Shown here: one piece after another, positions 1-9,509 of the stretch
Layout: the number at the start of each line of letters is the position of its first letter
Numbering within the stretch: position 1 is the stretch's first letter
DNA from: Curtobacterium sp. VKM Ac-1395
Lineage (GTDB): Bacteria > Actinomycetota > Actinomycetes > Actinomycetales > Microbacteriaceae
NCBI RefSeq assembly: GCF_015350975.1
Contig: NZ_JADKRX010000001.1
Span: 1 to 64,000 of the forward strand
Length of the DNA: 64,000 nt
Reading direction: 5' to 3'
Made by a program: the position numbers and the translations under genes
Notes under the pieces: model-generated
Databases searched by the model: none
What the model was told of the DNA's origin: nothing
The model's input: the letters and a program-made list of their open reading frames with translations, nothing else

Positions 1-79
1 ACTGCCACAGTATGGTCGCGCGGCGGGCGATGACTGTGTGGCCGCACAGAATGCGGTGGACGTCACCCACCAGCGGAAT

Positions 80-111
80 GGAGGCTCGTGGCGGCGCCGC
101 CACGAGCCTCC
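80..111. terminator. Perfect 32-bp palindrome, possible terminator
   Basis: Bases 80-95 and 96-111 are exact reverse complements (16-bp arms, no spacer, GGCGCC at the centre). On RNA this folds into a very stable hairpin. It lies beyond the rplQ terminator and could act as a second stop, or belong to a gene left of the window. Bases 1-79 show no gene I can support. Confidence 0.55.
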
Positions 112-140
112 TGTCCGCCTGGTGCGTCCTTCTCGGAACA

Positions 141-180
141 CGAGACGGCCCCCGCAGCATGCGCTGCGGGGGCCGTCTCG
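141..180 (-). terminator. Terminator hairpin after rplQ (alpha operon)
   Basis: Bases 141-158 pair perfectly with 163-180 (18 bp, 4-nt loop). The hairpin starts about 15 nt beyond the rplQ stop codon. There is no long U tract, which is common for actinobacterial terminators. Confidence 0.8.
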
Positions 181-195
181 TGGTGGTGCGGGGAC

Positions 196-792
196 CTACT
201 TGGTGTCGTCCGCAGCGTCGTCCGACTTCGAGGCGGCGTCGGCCTCGACCTCGGCCGCAGCAGCGTCCTCGGTCTCGGGCTCGACCGGAGCCGACTCCTC
301 GGTGGTCTCGGTCGTCTCGACCGGGAGCTCCTCGGCGCTGTCAGCGTCGGCGTCGTCCGTCACGGTGGTGTCCGCGACCGGGGCAGCAGCGGCCGGAGCC
401 GCGTTGCGGGTCACGGGAGCCGGGCTGCTCGAGAGCGGCTCGAGCACGAGCTCGATCGACGCGAGGGGCGCGTTGTCGCCCTTGCGGAAGCCGAGCTTCG
501 TGATGCGGGTGTAGCCGCCCTGGCGGTCGGACACCTGCGGCGCGATCTCCGTGAACAGCGTGTGCACGACGGTCTTGTCGCGGAGGGCCGCGATGACCCG
601 ACGACGTGCGTGCAGGTCGCCGCGCTTCGCGAACGTGATCAGACGCTCGGCGACCGGACGGAGGCGCTTGGCCTTCGTCTCGGTGGTCGTGATCCGACCG
701 TGCGTGAAGAGGGCGTTGGCGAGGTTGCTCAGGAGCAGGCGCTCGTGAGCGGGACCGCCACCGAGGCGGGGGCCCTTGGTGGGCTTCGGCAT
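196..792 (-). CDS. rplQ: 50S ribosomal protein L17
   Basis: L17 sits at the peptide-exit side of the large subunit. The first ~118 residues ([20 protein letters not shown] start, then the [18 protein letters not shown] region) match the family. The protein is 198 aa, against about 120-130 in many bacteria. The extra ~80 C-terminal residues are Ala, Asp, Glu, Thr and Val rich, strongly acidic and probably disordered. The gene follows rpoA after a 65-bp gap and ends just before a perfect hairpin, so it closes the alpha operon. Confidence 0.96.
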   Translation of the reverse strand: MPKPTKGPRLGGGPAHERLLLSNLANALFTHGRITTTETKAKRLRPVAERLITFAKRGDLHARRRVIAALRDKTVVHTLFTEIAPQVSDRQGGYTRITKLGFRKGDNAPLASIELVLEPLSSSPAPVTRNAAPAAAAPVADTTVTDDADADSAEELPVETTETTEESAPVEPETEDAAAAEVEADAASKSDDAADDTK

Positions 793-857
793 GTCAGTTC
801 TCCAGTGGTGAAAGAGGGGTGCGCGCCATGACGACGCGCGTGCGCATCAGCGCGAGG

Positions 858-1853
858 TCAGTTGCTGGACTCTTCTTCGTCGTACCCGCTGTAGAAGTGG
901 GCGCCGTCGAATCCGGGGACGGTGTCCTTGAGGGACAGGCCGAGCTCGGTGAGCTTGTCCTTGACCTCGTCCACCGACTTCTGACCGAAGTTGCGGATGT
1001 TCATGAGCTGCGTCTCCGAGAGGGCGACGAGCTCGGACACCGTGTTGATGCCCTCGCGCTTCAGGCAGTTGTAGCTGCGCACCGACAGGTCGAGGTCCTC
1101 GATCGGGGTCTGCAGTTCGTTCGAGAGCACCGCGTCGACCGGCGCGGGGCCGATCTCGATGCCCTCGGCCGCGGTGTTCAGCTCGCGGGCGAGACCGAAC
1201 AGCTCGACGAGCGTCCGACCGGCCGACGCGATGGCGTCGCGCGGCGTGATGGCCGGCTTCGACTCGACGTCGACGACCAGACGGTCGAAGTCCGTGCGCT
1301 CACCGGCACGCGTCGCCTCGACGCGGTAGGTGACCTTGAGGACCGGGGAGTAGATCGAGTCGATCGGGATCTGACCGGCCTCGCTGAACTCCGAGCGGTT
1401 CTGCGTCGCCGAGACGTAGCCACGGCCACGCTCGATCGTGAGCTCGAGCTCGAAGCGTGCGGTGTCGTTCAGGGTCGCGATGACGAGGTCCGGGTTGTGG
1501 ATCTCGACGCCGGCCGGAGCGGAGATGTCCGCTGCGGTGACCTGACCGGCACCCTGCTTGCGCAGGTACGCCGTGATGGGCTCGTCGTGCTCGCTGGAGA
1601 CGACCAGGCTCTTGATGTTGAGGATGATCTCCGTGACGTCTTCCTTGACACCGGCGACGGTGCTGAACTCGTGGAGGACGCCGTCGATGCGGATGCTCGT
1701 GACGGCAGCACCGGGGATCGAGGAGAGGAGCGTGCGGCGCAGCGAGTTCCCGAGGGTGTAGCCGAAGCCGGGCTCGAGCGGCTCGATGACGAATCGCGAG
1801 CGGTGCTCGGAGATCGGCTCCTCGGTGAGGGTGGGGCGCTGTGCAATGAGCAC
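858..1853 (-). CDS. rpoA: DNA-directed RNA polymerase subunit alpha
   Basis: This is the alpha subunit that nucleates RNA polymerase assembly. The N-terminal dimerisation domain is clear ([36 protein letters not shown]). The C-terminal DNA- and activator-binding domain follows a linker ([35 protein letters not shown]). I place the start at GTG 1853 ([12 protein letters not shown]), as in relatives, with GAAAGGAA just upstream; this gives 331 aa. The frame stays open 13 codons further upstream, but that stretch overlaps a dyad in the leader. It is separated from rpsK by two hairpins, so it may be partly transcribed on its own. Confidence 0.96.
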   Translation of the reverse strand: MLIAQRPTLTEEPISEHRSRFVIEPLEPGFGYTLGNSLRRTLLSSIPGAAVTSIRIDGVLHEFSTVAGVKEDVTEIILNIKSLVVSSEHDEPITAYLRKQGAGQVTAADISAPAGVEIHNPDLVIATLNDTARFELELTIERGRGYVSATQNRSEFSEAGQIPIDSIYSPVLKVTYRVEATRAGERTDFDRLVVDVESKPAITPRDAIASAGRTLVELFGLARELNTAAEGIEIGPAPVDAVLSNELQTPIEDLDLSVRSYNCLKREGINTVSELVALSETQLMNIRNFGQKSVDEVKDKLTELGLSLKDTVPGFDGAHFYSGYDEEESSN

Positions 1854-1869
1854 TGTGGGATTCCTTTCG

Positions 1870-1897
1870 GCGAAGTGTCCGCTATATGACACTTGGC
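1870..1897. promoter_or_regulatory. Inverted repeat in the rpoA leader
   Basis: Arms 1870-1879 and 1888-1897 are complementary at 9 of 10 positions (AAGTGTC/GACACTT core) around an A/T-rich 8-nt centre containing TATA. It lies 17 bp upstream of the rpoA start. It could be an operator overlapping a -10 element, or a leader hairpin. No regulator is known. Confidence 0.4.
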
Positions 1898-1941
1898 GGT
1901 ACGACGGGGCCAGCCGGGCCCCGACGGGTCTGTTGAGTTGT

Positions 1942-1968
1942 GATCACGCGCACCGATGTGCGCGATCG
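1942..1968 (-). other. Hairpin in the rpsK-rpoA gap (proximal to rpoA)
   Basis: CGCGCAC and GTGCGCG pair around a CGAT loop, and flanking GATC arms extend the stem with bulges. It is weaker than the neighbouring hairpin. Its role in rpoA expression is unknown. Confidence 0.35.
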
Positions 1969-1981
1969 AACGACCAGGAAT

Positions 1982-2026
1982 GGCCGTCCCTGCTCGGACC
2001 CGCTAGGGAACGAGCAGGGGACGGCC
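1982..2026 (-). terminator. Hairpin after rpsK, attenuator or terminator
   Basis: Bases 1982-1996 pair with 2011-2026, forming a 15-bp stem with one bulged base and a 14-nt loop. It starts 15 nt after the rpsK stop and could reduce read-through into rpoA-rplQ. Confidence 0.6.
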
Positions 2027-2040
2027 GGTTGCTCCTCGCG

Positions 2041-2439
2041 TCAGACGCGGCGGCGCTTGGGCGGACGGCACCCGTTGTGCGCCTGCGGCGTGACGTCGTT
2101 GATCGAACCGACCTCGAGGCCTGCGGCCTGGAGGGAGCGGATCGCGGTCTCACGACCCGAACCGGGGCCCTTCACGAAGACGTCGACCTTCTTGACGCCG
2201 TGCTCCTGCGCCTGACGCGCAGCGGACTCGGCGGCGAGCTGCGCCGCGAACGGCGTCGACTTGCGCGAGCCCTTGAAGCCGACGGCCCCGGAGGACGCCC
2301 AGCTCAGGACGGCACCCGACGGGTCGGTGATGCTGACGATCGTGTTGTTGAACGTGCTCTTGATGTGGGCCTGGCCCACGGCGACGTTCTTCTTCTCTTT
2401 GCGGCGCGGCTTGCGCGCGGCGGTCTTGGGAGTAGCCAT
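2041..2439 (-). CDS. rpsK: 30S ribosomal protein S11
   Basis: S11 is a small-subunit platform protein near the E site. At 132 aa it has normal length. It shows family motifs ([38 protein letters not shown], and a PPKRRRV C-terminus). The basic lysine-rich N-terminus is also typical. It starts 9 bp after rpsM and belongs to the infA-rpmJ-rpsM-rpsK unit. Confidence 0.98.
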   Translation of the reverse strand: MATPKTAARKPRRKEKKNVAVGQAHIKSTFNNTIVSITDPSGAVLSWASSGAVGFKGSRKSTPFAAQLAAESAARQAQEHGVKKVDVFVKGPGSGRETAIRSLQAAGLEVGSINDVTPQAHNGCRPPKRRRV

Positions 2440-2448
2440 GGTGATCTC

Positions 2449-2823
2449 CTATCGGGCCTTCTTCTTGCCTGCCACGGTGCGCTTCGGGCCCTTGCGGGTA
2501 CGCGCGTTGGTCTTCGTGCGCTGACCGCGCACGGGGAGACCACGGCGGTGCCGGATGCCCTCGTAGCTGCCGATCTCGACCTTGCGGCGGATGTCGGCTG
2601 CCACTTCGCGGCGGAGGTCACCCTCGACCTTGTAGTTGCCCTCGATGTAGTCACGGAGGGCGACCAGCTGGTCGTCGGTGAGGTCCTTGACGCGGATGTC
2701 ACCGGAGATACCGGTGTCCGCGAGCGTCTTGACCGCGCGAGTGCGGCCGACGCCGTAGATGTACGTGAGTGCGATCTCCACGCGCTTCTCGCGCGGGATG
2801 TCGACGCCTGCTAGACGTGCCAT
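2449..2823 (-). CDS. rpsM: 30S ribosomal protein S13
   Basis: S13 binds 16S rRNA in the head and contacts the P-site tRNA and L5. The 124-aa product shows [20 protein letters not shown], the helix-two-turn-helix core ([12 protein letters not shown]) and the basic tail ([19 protein letters not shown]). It lies between rpmJ (162-bp gap) and rpsK (9-bp gap). Confidence 0.98.
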   Translation of the reverse strand: MARLAGVDIPREKRVEIALTYIYGVGRTRAVKTLADTGISGDIRVKDLTDDQLVALRDYIEGNYKVEGDLRREVAADIRRKVEIGSYEGIRHRRGLPVRGQRTKTNARTRKGPKRTVAGKKKAR

Positions 2824-2985
2824 GTGCTGGCTGCTCCTGTTGTCGATGGAGGTGTGGAGCAGTACCGGTGCTCGGGCCTCCGACCCGAGGTGTCCCCGCT
2901 CGCGCGGTTCTTGGTACTGCGTTCGATGTTGAGTTGTGGTTCCTGCGCAGGCCGCCCGTGGGCGATCCGCGTCAGAGCACCGGGA

Positions 2986-3102
2986 CTAGCCCTGGCGCTG
3001 CTTGTGACGCGGGTTGCTCTTGCAGATCACCATGACGCGGCCCTTGCGGCGGATGACACGGCAGTGCTCGCACATGGGCTTGACGCTGGGGTTGACCTTC
3101 AT
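2986..3102 (-). CDS. rpmJ: 50S ribosomal protein L36
   Basis: This 38-aa protein begins [17 protein letters not shown] and ends [11 protein letters not shown]11, C14, C27 and H33 form the zinc-binding set of the C+ type L36. It binds 23S rRNA. The gene lies 70 bp downstream of infA, the usual order in actinobacteria. Confidence 0.96.
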   Translation of the reverse strand: MKVNPSVKPMCEHCRVIRRKGRVMVICKSNPRHKQRQG

Positions 3103-3172
3103 TGCTGATTCCTCGTGCTCGCTGGCTTCGTGCTCGGCGGGTTCGCCGAGTCGTTCCTTTCCAGCTCGCGGA

Positions 3173-3394
3173 TCACTTGTAGCGGTAGACGATCCGGCCG
3201 CGGGTCAGGTCGTACGGGCTCAGCTCCACGATCACGCGGTCCTCTGGGAGGATGCGGATGTAGTGCTGGCGCATCTTCCCGGAGATGTGCGCGAGGACCT
3301 TGTGCCCATTCGTCAGCTCAACGCGGAACATCGCGTTGGGCAGAGCTTCGAGCACCGAGCCTTCGATCTCGATGACGCCGTCTTTCTTGGCCAT
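3173..3394 (-). CDS. infA: Translation initiation factor IF-1
   Basis: The 73-aa protein is a single OB fold that binds the 30S A site during initiation. It starts [20 protein letters not shown] and ends [12 protein letters not shown]. The start is the ATG at 3394. The frame is open upstream, but that part has no family match. It is the first gene of infA-rpmJ-rpsM-rpsK, with a good promoter about 90 nt upstream. Confidence 0.97.
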   Translation of the reverse strand: MAKKDGVIEIEGSVLEALPNAMFRVELTNGHKVLAHISGKMRQHYIRILPEDRVIVELSPYDLTRGRIVYRYK

Positions 3395-3490
3395 AGCCTC
3401 ACTGTCGCTTGGTTGGATTACCGGTGTGATCCCCGAGCCGGTCTGCGGGTCGGGCGCCACACCCGAGAGGGCATGGCACACCAAAGATCG

Positions 3491-3519
3491 ATCTTATGGG
3501 ACTACCGCCCGATTGCCAA
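3491..3519 (-). promoter_or_regulatory. infA operon promoter
   Basis: On the minus strand, TTGGCA (3519-3514) and TAAGAT (3496-3491) are separated by exactly 17 bp. The predicted transcript would start near 3484, giving infA a leader of about 90 nt. Confidence 0.7.
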
Positions 3520-3659
3520 GCCCGGGCGCGTCGCGGACCCCAGTCCGAGGGTGTTCCTGTGCGCATGGGTCTGCTTCCACAGTCGATCCCCGGCATGCTC
3601 CTGGATGACGAGGGGCCTGCACCCCTACGGTGACACCCGAGCCCACGAACGGAGAACCC

Positions 3660-4934
3660 GTGCCAGACGCCCCCAGCGGCCCCCGCCCCTTCGCCCGACA
3701 CGGGCGTCTCCCCCGCCGTCGCGGGTGGTCGACGCTCGTGGGCGTCGTCGCGTCCGCCGTCGCGGTCGTCCTGGTCAGCGGCACGAGCGTCGCGGCCATC
3801 GCCGGCGCCCAGCTCGCGAGTGCCCCCACGTCGGTGCAGCTGAGCACGGACGACCAGAGCACCGCGAAGACCGCCGACATCACGGCGATCAAGGGCGGCG
3901 CGAACATCCTGCTCATCGGCAGCGACACCCGCGTCGGGCAGTTCGACTCGGACGAGGACGTCGAGGGCGCGCGCAACGACGTCACGATGCTCATCCACGT
4001 CTCCCAGGACCACCAGCAGCTCACCGCCGTCAGCTTCCCCCGCGACCTGATGGTGCCGATCCCCGCGTGCAGCAACCCGGAGACCGGGACGAGCTACCCC
4101 GCGGCCACCTCCGCGCAGTTCAACACGGCGCTCGGCAACGGCGGGGTCTCCTGCGTCGTCGACACCGTCGAGAACCTCACCGGCCTGAGCATCCCGTACG
4201 CCGGCCTCATCACCTTCGACGGCGTCATCGAGATGTCGAACGCGCTGGGCGGCGTCGACGTCTGCGTGGCGAAGCCCATCGACGACACGTACACGGGCCT
4301 GCACCTGAGCGCTGGTTCCCACGCGCTGCAGGGCTCGGACGCGCTCGCGTTCCTGCGGAGCCGACACGGCGTCGGCGACGGCAGCGACCTCGCACGCATC
4401 AGTTCACAGCAGGTCTTCCTGTCCTCGCTCCTGCGCAAGGTGACCGCCGACGGCACCCTGTCGAACCCGGTCACGCTCTACAAGCTCGCCGGGGCCGCGC
4501 TCCACAACGTCGTGCTGTCGGACGGCCTGAACCGTGCCCAGACCCTGGTCGGGCTGGCCGGGATGCTCCGCGGCATGAGCACGGCGAACATGCTCTTCGT
4601 GCAGTACCCCGTCGTCGACGACCCGGCCGACAGCGCGCGCGTGATCGTCGACCAGACCACCGCCCACGCGCTCAACGTCGCACTCCAGACCGACGAGAAG
4701 ACCACGCTCGGCGACTCGTCCACCGGTCGGGCGTCGGAGGACCAGTCGGCCGCCGCGGGCGACCCGAGCGCTGCACCGTCGGCGCCGGCGGCCGCTCCGA
4801 CCACCTCCGCACCGTCTGCCGGCACCGGCACCGGCACGGGGTCGGACGCAGGGGCGGCTGGCACCCCGACGGCCCTGCCCTCGACCATCACCGGGCAGAG
4901 CGCCGCGGAGCAGACCTGCTCCGTCGGCAACTGA
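3660..4934 (+). CDS. LytR-CpsA-Psr family cell-envelope ligase
   Basis: LCP proteins transfer undecaprenyl-linked glycopolymers to peptidoglycan outside the membrane. The product has a short cytoplasmic N-terminus and one membrane segment (GWSTLVGVVASAVAVVLVSG). The LCP domain follows (ANILLIGSDTRVG, ARNDVTMLIHVS, AVSFPRDLMVPIP, then ALAFLRSRHG), including the conserved Asp and Arg residues. The C-terminal ~75 residues are Ser, Ala, Pro and Thr rich and end near a lone Cys. GTG 3660 is preferred because GGAGA lies 4 nt upstream; GTG 3630 is possible. It is the only plus-strand gene among the ribosomal clusters, divergent from infA and convergent with map. Confidence 0.88.
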   Translation: MPDAPSGPRPFARHGRLPRRRGWSTLVGVVASAVAVVLVSGTSVAAIAGAQLASAPTSVQLSTDDQSTAKTADITAIKGGANILLIGSDTRVGQFDSDEDVEGARNDVTMLIHVSQDHQQLTAVSFPRDLMVPIPACSNPETGTSYPAATSAQFNTALGNGGVSCVVDTVENLTGLSIPYAGLITFDGVIEMSNALGGVDVCVAKPIDDTYTGLHLSAGSHALQGSDALAFLRSRHGVGDGSDLARISSQQVFLSSLLRKVTADGTLSNPVTLYKLAGAALHNVVLSDGLNRAQTLVGLAGMLRGMSTANMLFVQYPVVDDPADSARVIVDQTTAHALNVALQTDEKTTLGDSSTGRASEDQSAAAGDPSAAPSAPAAAPTTSAPSAGTGTGTGSDAGAAGTPTALPSTITGQSAAEQTCSVGN

Positions 4935-5045
4935 CGGCGGCGGGACGGGTCGGCACCGGGCCTCCAGTCCGGACCGGTCGGTCTGACCGGGGTGTCCGGC
5001 CCGACCCGCTCGTCCGGCTCCGCGTCGGCGGCCTGGAGGCGGTGG

Positions 5046-5879
5046 CTACGGGATCGGGACCGGCGTGACGCCGAGCGGTGCGAGCCCGGCTGCACCACCG
5101 TCGGTGGCGGTCAGCACCCAGATGCCGGCAGCGTGCACCGCGACGCTGTGCTCCCAGTGGGCCGCGTCGGAGCCGTCCTGCGTGCGGACGGTCCAGTCGT
5201 CGTCGTCCGTGGTGTTCTCGATCGTGCCCGCGGTGACCATCGGCTCGATGGCGACGACCAGACCGGGACGGACCGCCGGACCACCGCCGCGGACGCGGTG
5301 GTTGAAGACCGGCGGGTCCTCGTGCATGGACCGGCCGATGCCGTGACCGGTGAAGTCCTCGACGATGCCCCAGGTCCCCGTCTCGTCGACGGCGTCCTCC
5401 ACGGCGTCACCGACCTCGTGCAGGTGCTTCGCGCTGGCGAGTGCCGCGATGCCGTGCCACAGCGACCGCTCGGTGGTGTCCGAGAGCTGCTGCCGCGCCG
5501 CCGTGGTCGTGGCGTCGCCACCGGGGACGACGGTCGTGAAGGCACTGTCGCCGTTCCAGCCGTCCACCTCGGCCCCGGCGTCCACCGAGACGAGGTCACC
5601 GGGCTGGAGCACCCGCCCGCCGGGGATCCCGTGCACGATCTCGTCGTTCACCGAGACGCACAGCGTGTGTCGGTACCCCGGCACGAGCTGGAAGTTCGGC
5701 ACGCCTCCACCGTCGCGGATCGTCCGCTCGGCGATCGCGTCGAGCTCCCCCGTCGTGATGCCGGGTCGGATCGCGGACCGGACGGCGTCGAGCGCCGCTG
5801 CGGTCAGCAGCCCGGGTCGCACCATCGCCCGGAGTTCGTCCGGGGTCTTGTAGATCGACGGCTTGCGGAACCGGACCAC
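5046..5879 (-). CDS. map: Type I methionine aminopeptidase
   Basis: The enzyme removes the N-terminal Met of nascent proteins. The pita-bread fold motifs are visible: the conserved His (GTHGIGRSMH-like GHGIGRSMHEDPPVFNH), metal-binding Asp in VSVDAGAEVDGWNGDSAFT, and Glu in VAIEPMVTAG. It is 277 aa with a GTG start, 5 bp after adk. In secY-adk-map it works next to the translocon and adenylate kinase genes. The second Asp of the usual DxxxTxxD/GD pair falls in NGDSAFT, as in actinobacterial homologs. Confidence 0.93.
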   Translation of the reverse strand: MVRFRKPSIYKTPDELRAMVRPGLLTAAALDAVRSAIRPGITTGELDAIAERTIRDGGGVPNFQLVPGYRHTLCVSVNDEIVHGIPGGRVLQPGDLVSVDAGAEVDGWNGDSAFTTVVPGGDATTTAARQQLSDTTERSLWHGIAALASAKHLHEVGDAVEDAVDETGTWGIVEDFTGHGIGRSMHEDPPVFNHRVRGGGPAVRPGLVVAIEPMVTAGTIENTTDDDDWTVRTQDGSDAAHWEHSVAVHAAGIWVLTATDGGAAGLAPLGVTPVPIP

Positions 5880-5884
5880 GCGGG

Positions 5885-6475
5885 TCAGACCGCTGCTGCG
5901 AGACCGCGCGAGGCGAGCGCGGCCTGGATGCGGTCGCCGACCTCGTCGATGGCACCCAGGCCGTCGACCTCGACCACGAGACCGCGCTGCTGGTAGGCAT
6001 CGACGATCGGTGCGGTCTGCTCGACGTAGACCTGCTGGCGACGACGGATCGTCTCCTCGTTGTCGTCGCTGCGCCCCTGCTCGCCGGCGCGCTTCAGGAG
6101 CCGCTCGACGAGGGCGTCCTGGTCGGCGACGAGCCGGATGACGGCGTCGATCGCGGTGCCGTGCTCGGCGAGGAGCGCGTCGAGGTACTCGACCTGCCCG
6201 ACCGTGCGGGGGTAGCCGTCGAGCAGGAAGCCCTGCTCGGCGTCGGACTCCTGCAGGCGGGACTTCACGAGCTCGTTCGTCAGGGAGTCCGGGACGTAGT
6301 CGCCCGCGTCCATGATCGCCTTCGCCTGGACCCCGAGCGGGGTGCCCTCGGTGACGTTCTTCCGGAAGATGTCACCCGTGGAGACGGCGGGGATGCCGAA
6401 CGACTCGGCGATGCGGCCGGCCTGGGTGCCCTTCCCCGCTCCGGGAGGTCCGACGATGATGAGACGTGCGCTCAA
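5885..6475 (-). CDS. adk: Adenylate kinase
   Basis: It interconverts ATP + AMP and 2 ADP in the cytosol. At 196 aa it is the short-lid form typical of actinobacteria. The P-loop ([10 protein letters not shown], residues 9-18), the AMP site (STGDIFR) and DGYPRTVGQ are present. Its ATG overlaps the secY stop by 4 bp, indicating translational coupling. Confidence 0.97.
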   Translation of the reverse strand: MSARLIIVGPPGAGKGTQAGRIAESFGIPAVSTGDIFRKNVTEGTPLGVQAKAIMDAGDYVPDSLTNELVKSRLQESDAEQGFLLDGYPRTVGQVEYLDALLAEHGTAIDAVIRLVADQDALVERLLKRAGEQGRSDDNEETIRRRQQVYVEQTAPIVDAYQQRGLVVEVDGLGAIDEVGDRIQAALASRGLAAAV

Positions 6476-7794
6476 CGGAGGAGCCCTTCGTAGTGACGTT
6501 GCTGCAGCTGCGAGTCGATCTGCTTCACGGTCTCGAGACCGACACCCACGATGATGAGGATGCTCGCGCCACCGAACGGGAAGTTCTGGTTCGCGCCGAA
6601 CAGCGCCAGTGCTGCCAGCGGGATGAGTGCGATGAGACCGAGGTAGAGCGCACCGGGCAGCGTCACCCGGGTGAGGACGTAGTCGAGGTACTCGGCGGTG
6701 GGACGCCCGGCACGGATGCCGGGGATGAACCCGCCGTACTTCTTCATGTTGTCGGCGACCTCTTCGGGGTTGAAGGTGATCGCGACGTAGAAGTACGTGA
6801 AGCCGACGATGAGCAGGAAGTACAGCACCATGTAGAACCAGTTGTCACCGGAGACGAGGTTGCTCTCGATCCAGGTGACCCAGGCCGCGGGCTCGGTGCC
6901 GTCGGAGGGCTTGTTGAACTGCGCGACCAGGGCCGGCAGGTACAGCAGCGACGAAGCGAAGATGACGGGCACGACGCCGGCCATGTTCACCTTGATCGGG
7001 ATGTACGTGTTGTTGCCGCCGTAGGTGCGACGACCGACCATGCGCTTGGCGTACTGCACCGGGATCCGGCGCTGCGACTGCTCGACGAACACGACGGCCA
7101 TCATGATCACCAGGCCGACCAGGATGACGAAGAGGAACAGCTCGAACGACTGCGACTGCTCGATCGCCCAGAGCGCGGAGGGGAACTGCGCTGCGATGGA
7201 CGTGAAGATCAGGAGCGACATGCCGTTGCCGATGCCGCGCTCGGTGACGAGCTCACCCATCCACATGATCAGGCCGGTGCCGGCGGTCAGCGTGACCACC
7301 ATGAGCATGATCGCGTACCAGGAGTCGTTCGAGATGATCGACGAGCAGGAGGCGCTGGCGTTGGTGCCGAAGAGCTGACCGGAGCGTGCGACCGTGATCA
7401 GGGTCGTGGACTGCAGCACACCGAGCGCGATGGTGAGGTAGCGCGTGTACTGGGTCAGCTTCGCCTGACCGGTCTGGCCCTCCTTGTAGAGGGCGTCGAA
7501 GTGCGGGATCACGACGCGCAGCAGCTGCACGATGATCGACGACGTGATGTACGGCATGATGCCGAGCGCGAAGACCGAGAGCTTCAGCAGCGCGCCACCG
7601 GAGAACAGGTTGATCAGGTCGTAGAGACCGCCCGAGGACGAGGCACTCGCGAGGCAGGTCTGCACCGCCGCGTAGTCGACGTACGGCGCCGGGATGTACG
7701 ACCCCAGCCGGAACAACGCGATGATCGCGAGGGTGAAGCCGATCTTCTTCCGAAGATCGGGGGTGCGCATGATGCGCGCGACCGCTCTGAACAC
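6472..7794 (-). CDS. secY: Protein translocase channel subunit SecY
   Basis: SecY is the ten-helix channel for protein export. I chose GTG 7794 ([20 protein letters not shown]), which has GGAG 5 nt upstream and gives 440 aa, the usual length. The plug-region sequence, repeated hydrophobic helices and C-terminal [20 protein letters not shown] are typical. The frame is open upstream to 7950, but that part resembles no SecY. A strong hairpin separates it from rplO, so it probably has its own promoter. Confidence 0.95.
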   Translation of the reverse strand: MFRAVARIMRTPDLRKKIGFTLAIIALFRLGSYIPAPYVDYAAVQTCLASASSSGGLYDLINLFSGGALLKLSVFALGIMPYITSSIIVQLLRVVIPHFDALYKEGQTGQAKLTQYTRYLTIALGVLQSTTLITVARSGQLFGTNASASCSSIISNDSWYAIMLMVVTLTAGTGLIMWMGELVTERGIGNGMSLLIFTSIAAQFPSALWAIEQSQSFELFLFVILVGLVIMMAVVFVEQSQRRIPVQYAKRMVGRRTYGGNNTYIPIKVNMAGVVPVIFASSLLYLPALVAQFNKPSDGTEPAAWVTWIESNLVSGDNWFYMVLYFLLIVGFTYFYVAITFNPEEVADNMKKYGGFIPGIRAGRPTAEYLDYVLTRVTLPGALYLGLIALIPLAALALFGANQNFPFGGASILIIVGVGLETVKQIDSQLQQRHYEGLLR

Positions 7795-7882
7795 GAGAAC
7801 TCCGAACTTCTGGGACCGGACTGGCCAGTCGTGCCGGGCGTGGTCGCCCGTGGCCGGAAGCGCCGACCGCGTGGCCCGGTGA

Positions 7883-7909
7883 CCGCCAGCCTGACTGGCG
7901 GAACGTTCC
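7883..7909. promoter_or_regulatory. Inverted repeats upstream of secY
   Basis: CCGCCAG/CTGGCGG arms (7883-7889, 7895-7901) are followed by the palindrome GGAACGTTCC (7900-7909). They lie in the 181-bp rplO-secY gap, where a promoter for secY-adk-map is expected. No clear -35/-10 pair was found. Confidence 0.3.
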
Positions 7910-7933
7910 GGGCCTCCATCAAGGAAACCGTAA

Positions 7934-7966
7934 CGGCGGCCCGTGCGCAATGCACACGGGCCGCCG
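7934..7966 (-). terminator. Terminator hairpin after rplO (spc operon)
   Basis: A perfect 12-bp GC stem (7934-7945 with 7955-7966) begins 10 nt after the rplO stop. On the minus strand it is followed by TTACGGTTT, a modest U-rich stretch. Confidence 0.7.
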
Positions 7967-7975
7967 GACGGGGGA

Positions 7976-8440
7976 CTACTCGGTGACGGTGCCGCCCGCT
8001 GCCGCGATCTTGGTCTGGGCGGAACCCGAGACCTTGTCGACCGTGACGGTGAGCTTCACGTTGATGTCACCCTGACCGAGAACCTTGACCTTCTCGTTCT
8101 TGCGGACGGCGCCCTTGGCGACCAGGTCCGCGATGGTGACGTCGCCGCCGTTCGGGTACAGCTCCGCGAGCTTGTCCAGGTTCACGACCTGGTACTCGAC
8201 GCGGAACGGGTTCTTGAACCCACGGAGCTTCGGGGTGCGCATGTGCAGCGGCATCTGCCCACCCTCGAAGCCGACGCGGACCTGGTACCGGGCCTTCGTG
8301 CCCTTGGTACCGCGGCCTGCGGTCTTGCCCTTCGAGCCCTCACCGCGACCCACACGGGTGCGGTCCTTCTTCGAGCCAGCGGCCGGACGAAGGTGGTGCA
8401 CCTTCAGGATCTGGACGCGCTCGTTCTTCTCGTCGCTCAT
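7976..8440 (-). CDS. rplO: 50S ribosomal protein L15
   Basis: L15 is a late-assembly large-subunit protein. The 154-aa sequence has the glycine-rich N-terminal extension ([20 protein letters not shown]) and the [20 protein letters not shown] motif. Its start overlaps the rpmD stop by 4 bp. It is the last gene of the spc cluster before a hairpin. Confidence 0.97.
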   Translation of the reverse strand: MSDEKNERVQILKVHHLRPAAGSKKDRTRVGRGEGSKGKTAGRGTKGTKARYQVRVGFEGGQMPLHMRTPKLRGFKNPFRVEYQVVNLDKLAELYPNGGDVTIADLVAKGAVRKNEKVKVLGQGDINVKLTVTVDKVSGSAQTKIAAAGGTVTE

Positions 8441-8622
8441 GCGTCGACCTCCTCGACCTTCACGAGATGCGCCACCGTGGCGACGTACCCGCGGTTCTGG
8501 GAGTTGTCCTCACGCAGGACCGTACGGCCGATGCGCTTGAGACCCAGGCTGCGGAGCGTGTCGCGCTGGTACTGCTTCTCGCTGATGACGGACTTCGTCT
8601 GCGTGATCTTCAGCATGGCCAT
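8437..8622 (-). CDS. rpmD: 50S ribosomal protein L30
   Basis: This is a 61-aa protein ([20 protein letters not shown], then [15 protein letters not shown]). The start is the ATG at 8622, which shares a base with the rpsE stop. The ATG two codons later is also possible. It lies between rpsE and rplO as in most bacteria. Confidence 0.96.
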   Translation of the reverse strand: MAMLKITQTKSVISEKQYQRDTLRSLGLKRIGRTVLREDNSQNRGYVATVAHLVKVEEVDA

Positions 8623-9509
8623 CAGGCACCTGCCTTCTCGTTCGCGGCGTGACGCGCAGCGGCCTCGGCACGGAGCAGGCGAGCCGGCACGACGTGGTCG
8701 ATGTCGAGGCCACGACGTGCTGCGACGGCGCGGGGCTCCTCGAGCTGCTTGAGGGCCTCGACCGTGGCGTGCACGATGTTGATGGTGTTCGACGAACCGA
8801 GCGACTTGCTCAGGACGTCGTGGATGCCGGCGCACTCGAGCACGGCGCGGACCGGACCACCGGCGATGACACCGGTACCGGGGCCGGCCGGACGCAGGAG
8901 GACGACGCCAGCGGCGGCTTCACCCTGCACCGGGTGCGGGATCGTGTTGCCGACGCGCGGGACGCGGAAGAAGTTCTTCTTGGCTTCTTCGACGCCCTTG
9001 GAGATCGCCGTGGGGACTTCCTTGGCCTTGCCGTAGCCGACACCCACGAGCCCGTTGCCGTCACCGACGACGACGAGCGCGGTGAAGCTGAAGCGACGAC
9101 CACCCTTGACGACCTTGGAGACGCGGTTGATCGTGACGACGCGCTCGAGGAACTGGCTGTCGCCGCCTCGCTTGTCACGGTCACGGCCCTGCTGACGGTC
9201 ACGGCCGCCACCACGACGGCCGCGGTTGTCGGCCGAGTCGCGGTTGTTCGACGCGGAACCGGCAGCGGTCTCGACGGGACGCTCGGCGACGGGGGCAGCA
9301 GCCTCCGCCTCCTTGCCCTTCGGGGCGGCTTCGGTGGTCGCCTCGTCGGCGGTCGCGGTCTCGTCGGCGCTGGTCGTCTCGTCCGAGCTCGCGGACTCCT
9401 CGACGCTGGTCGCCTCGTCCACGGACGCGGTCGCGGTCTCTTCGACGCTGGTCGTCTCTTCGACGGCCGGGGTCTCTTCGGCGTTGCTGTTGTTCGCGAT
9501 GTCGCTCAC
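8622..9509 (-). CDS. rpsE: 30S ribosomal protein S5 with long acidic N-terminal extension
   Basis: S5 guards decoding accuracy near the mRNA entry. The conserved core begins around residue 118 ([22 protein letters not shown]) and includes [20 protein letters not shown]. Before it lie about 90 residues that are almost only Glu, Asp, Thr, Ser, Ala and Val in quasi-repeats ([20 protein letters not shown]). A basic Arg/Gly/Asp/Gln stretch follows ([20 protein letters not shown]). The total of 295 aa compares with about 160-230 in most bacteria. An alternative downstream start cannot be excluded, but the frame and codon use look coding throughout. Confidence 0.93.
   Translation of the reverse strand: MSDIANNSNAEETPAVEETTSVEETATASVDEATSVEESASSDETTSADETATADEATTEAAPKGKEAEAAAPVAERPVETAAGSASNNRDSADNRGRRGGGRDRQQGRDRDKRGGDSQFLERVVTINRVSKVVKGGRRFSFTALVVVGDGNGLVGVGYGKAKEVPTAISKGVEEAKKNFFRVPRVGNTIPHPVQGEAAAGVVLLRPAGPGTGVIAGGPVRAVLECAGIHDVLSKSLGSSNTINIVHATVEALKQLEEPRAVAARRGLDIDHVVPARLLRAEAAARHAANEKAGA

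Noticed and set aside
3399..4367. Minus-strand frame opposite the LCP gene
   Set aside because: The plus strand has a complete membrane-anchored LCP protein; the antisense product is low-complexity Arg/Asp/Ala.
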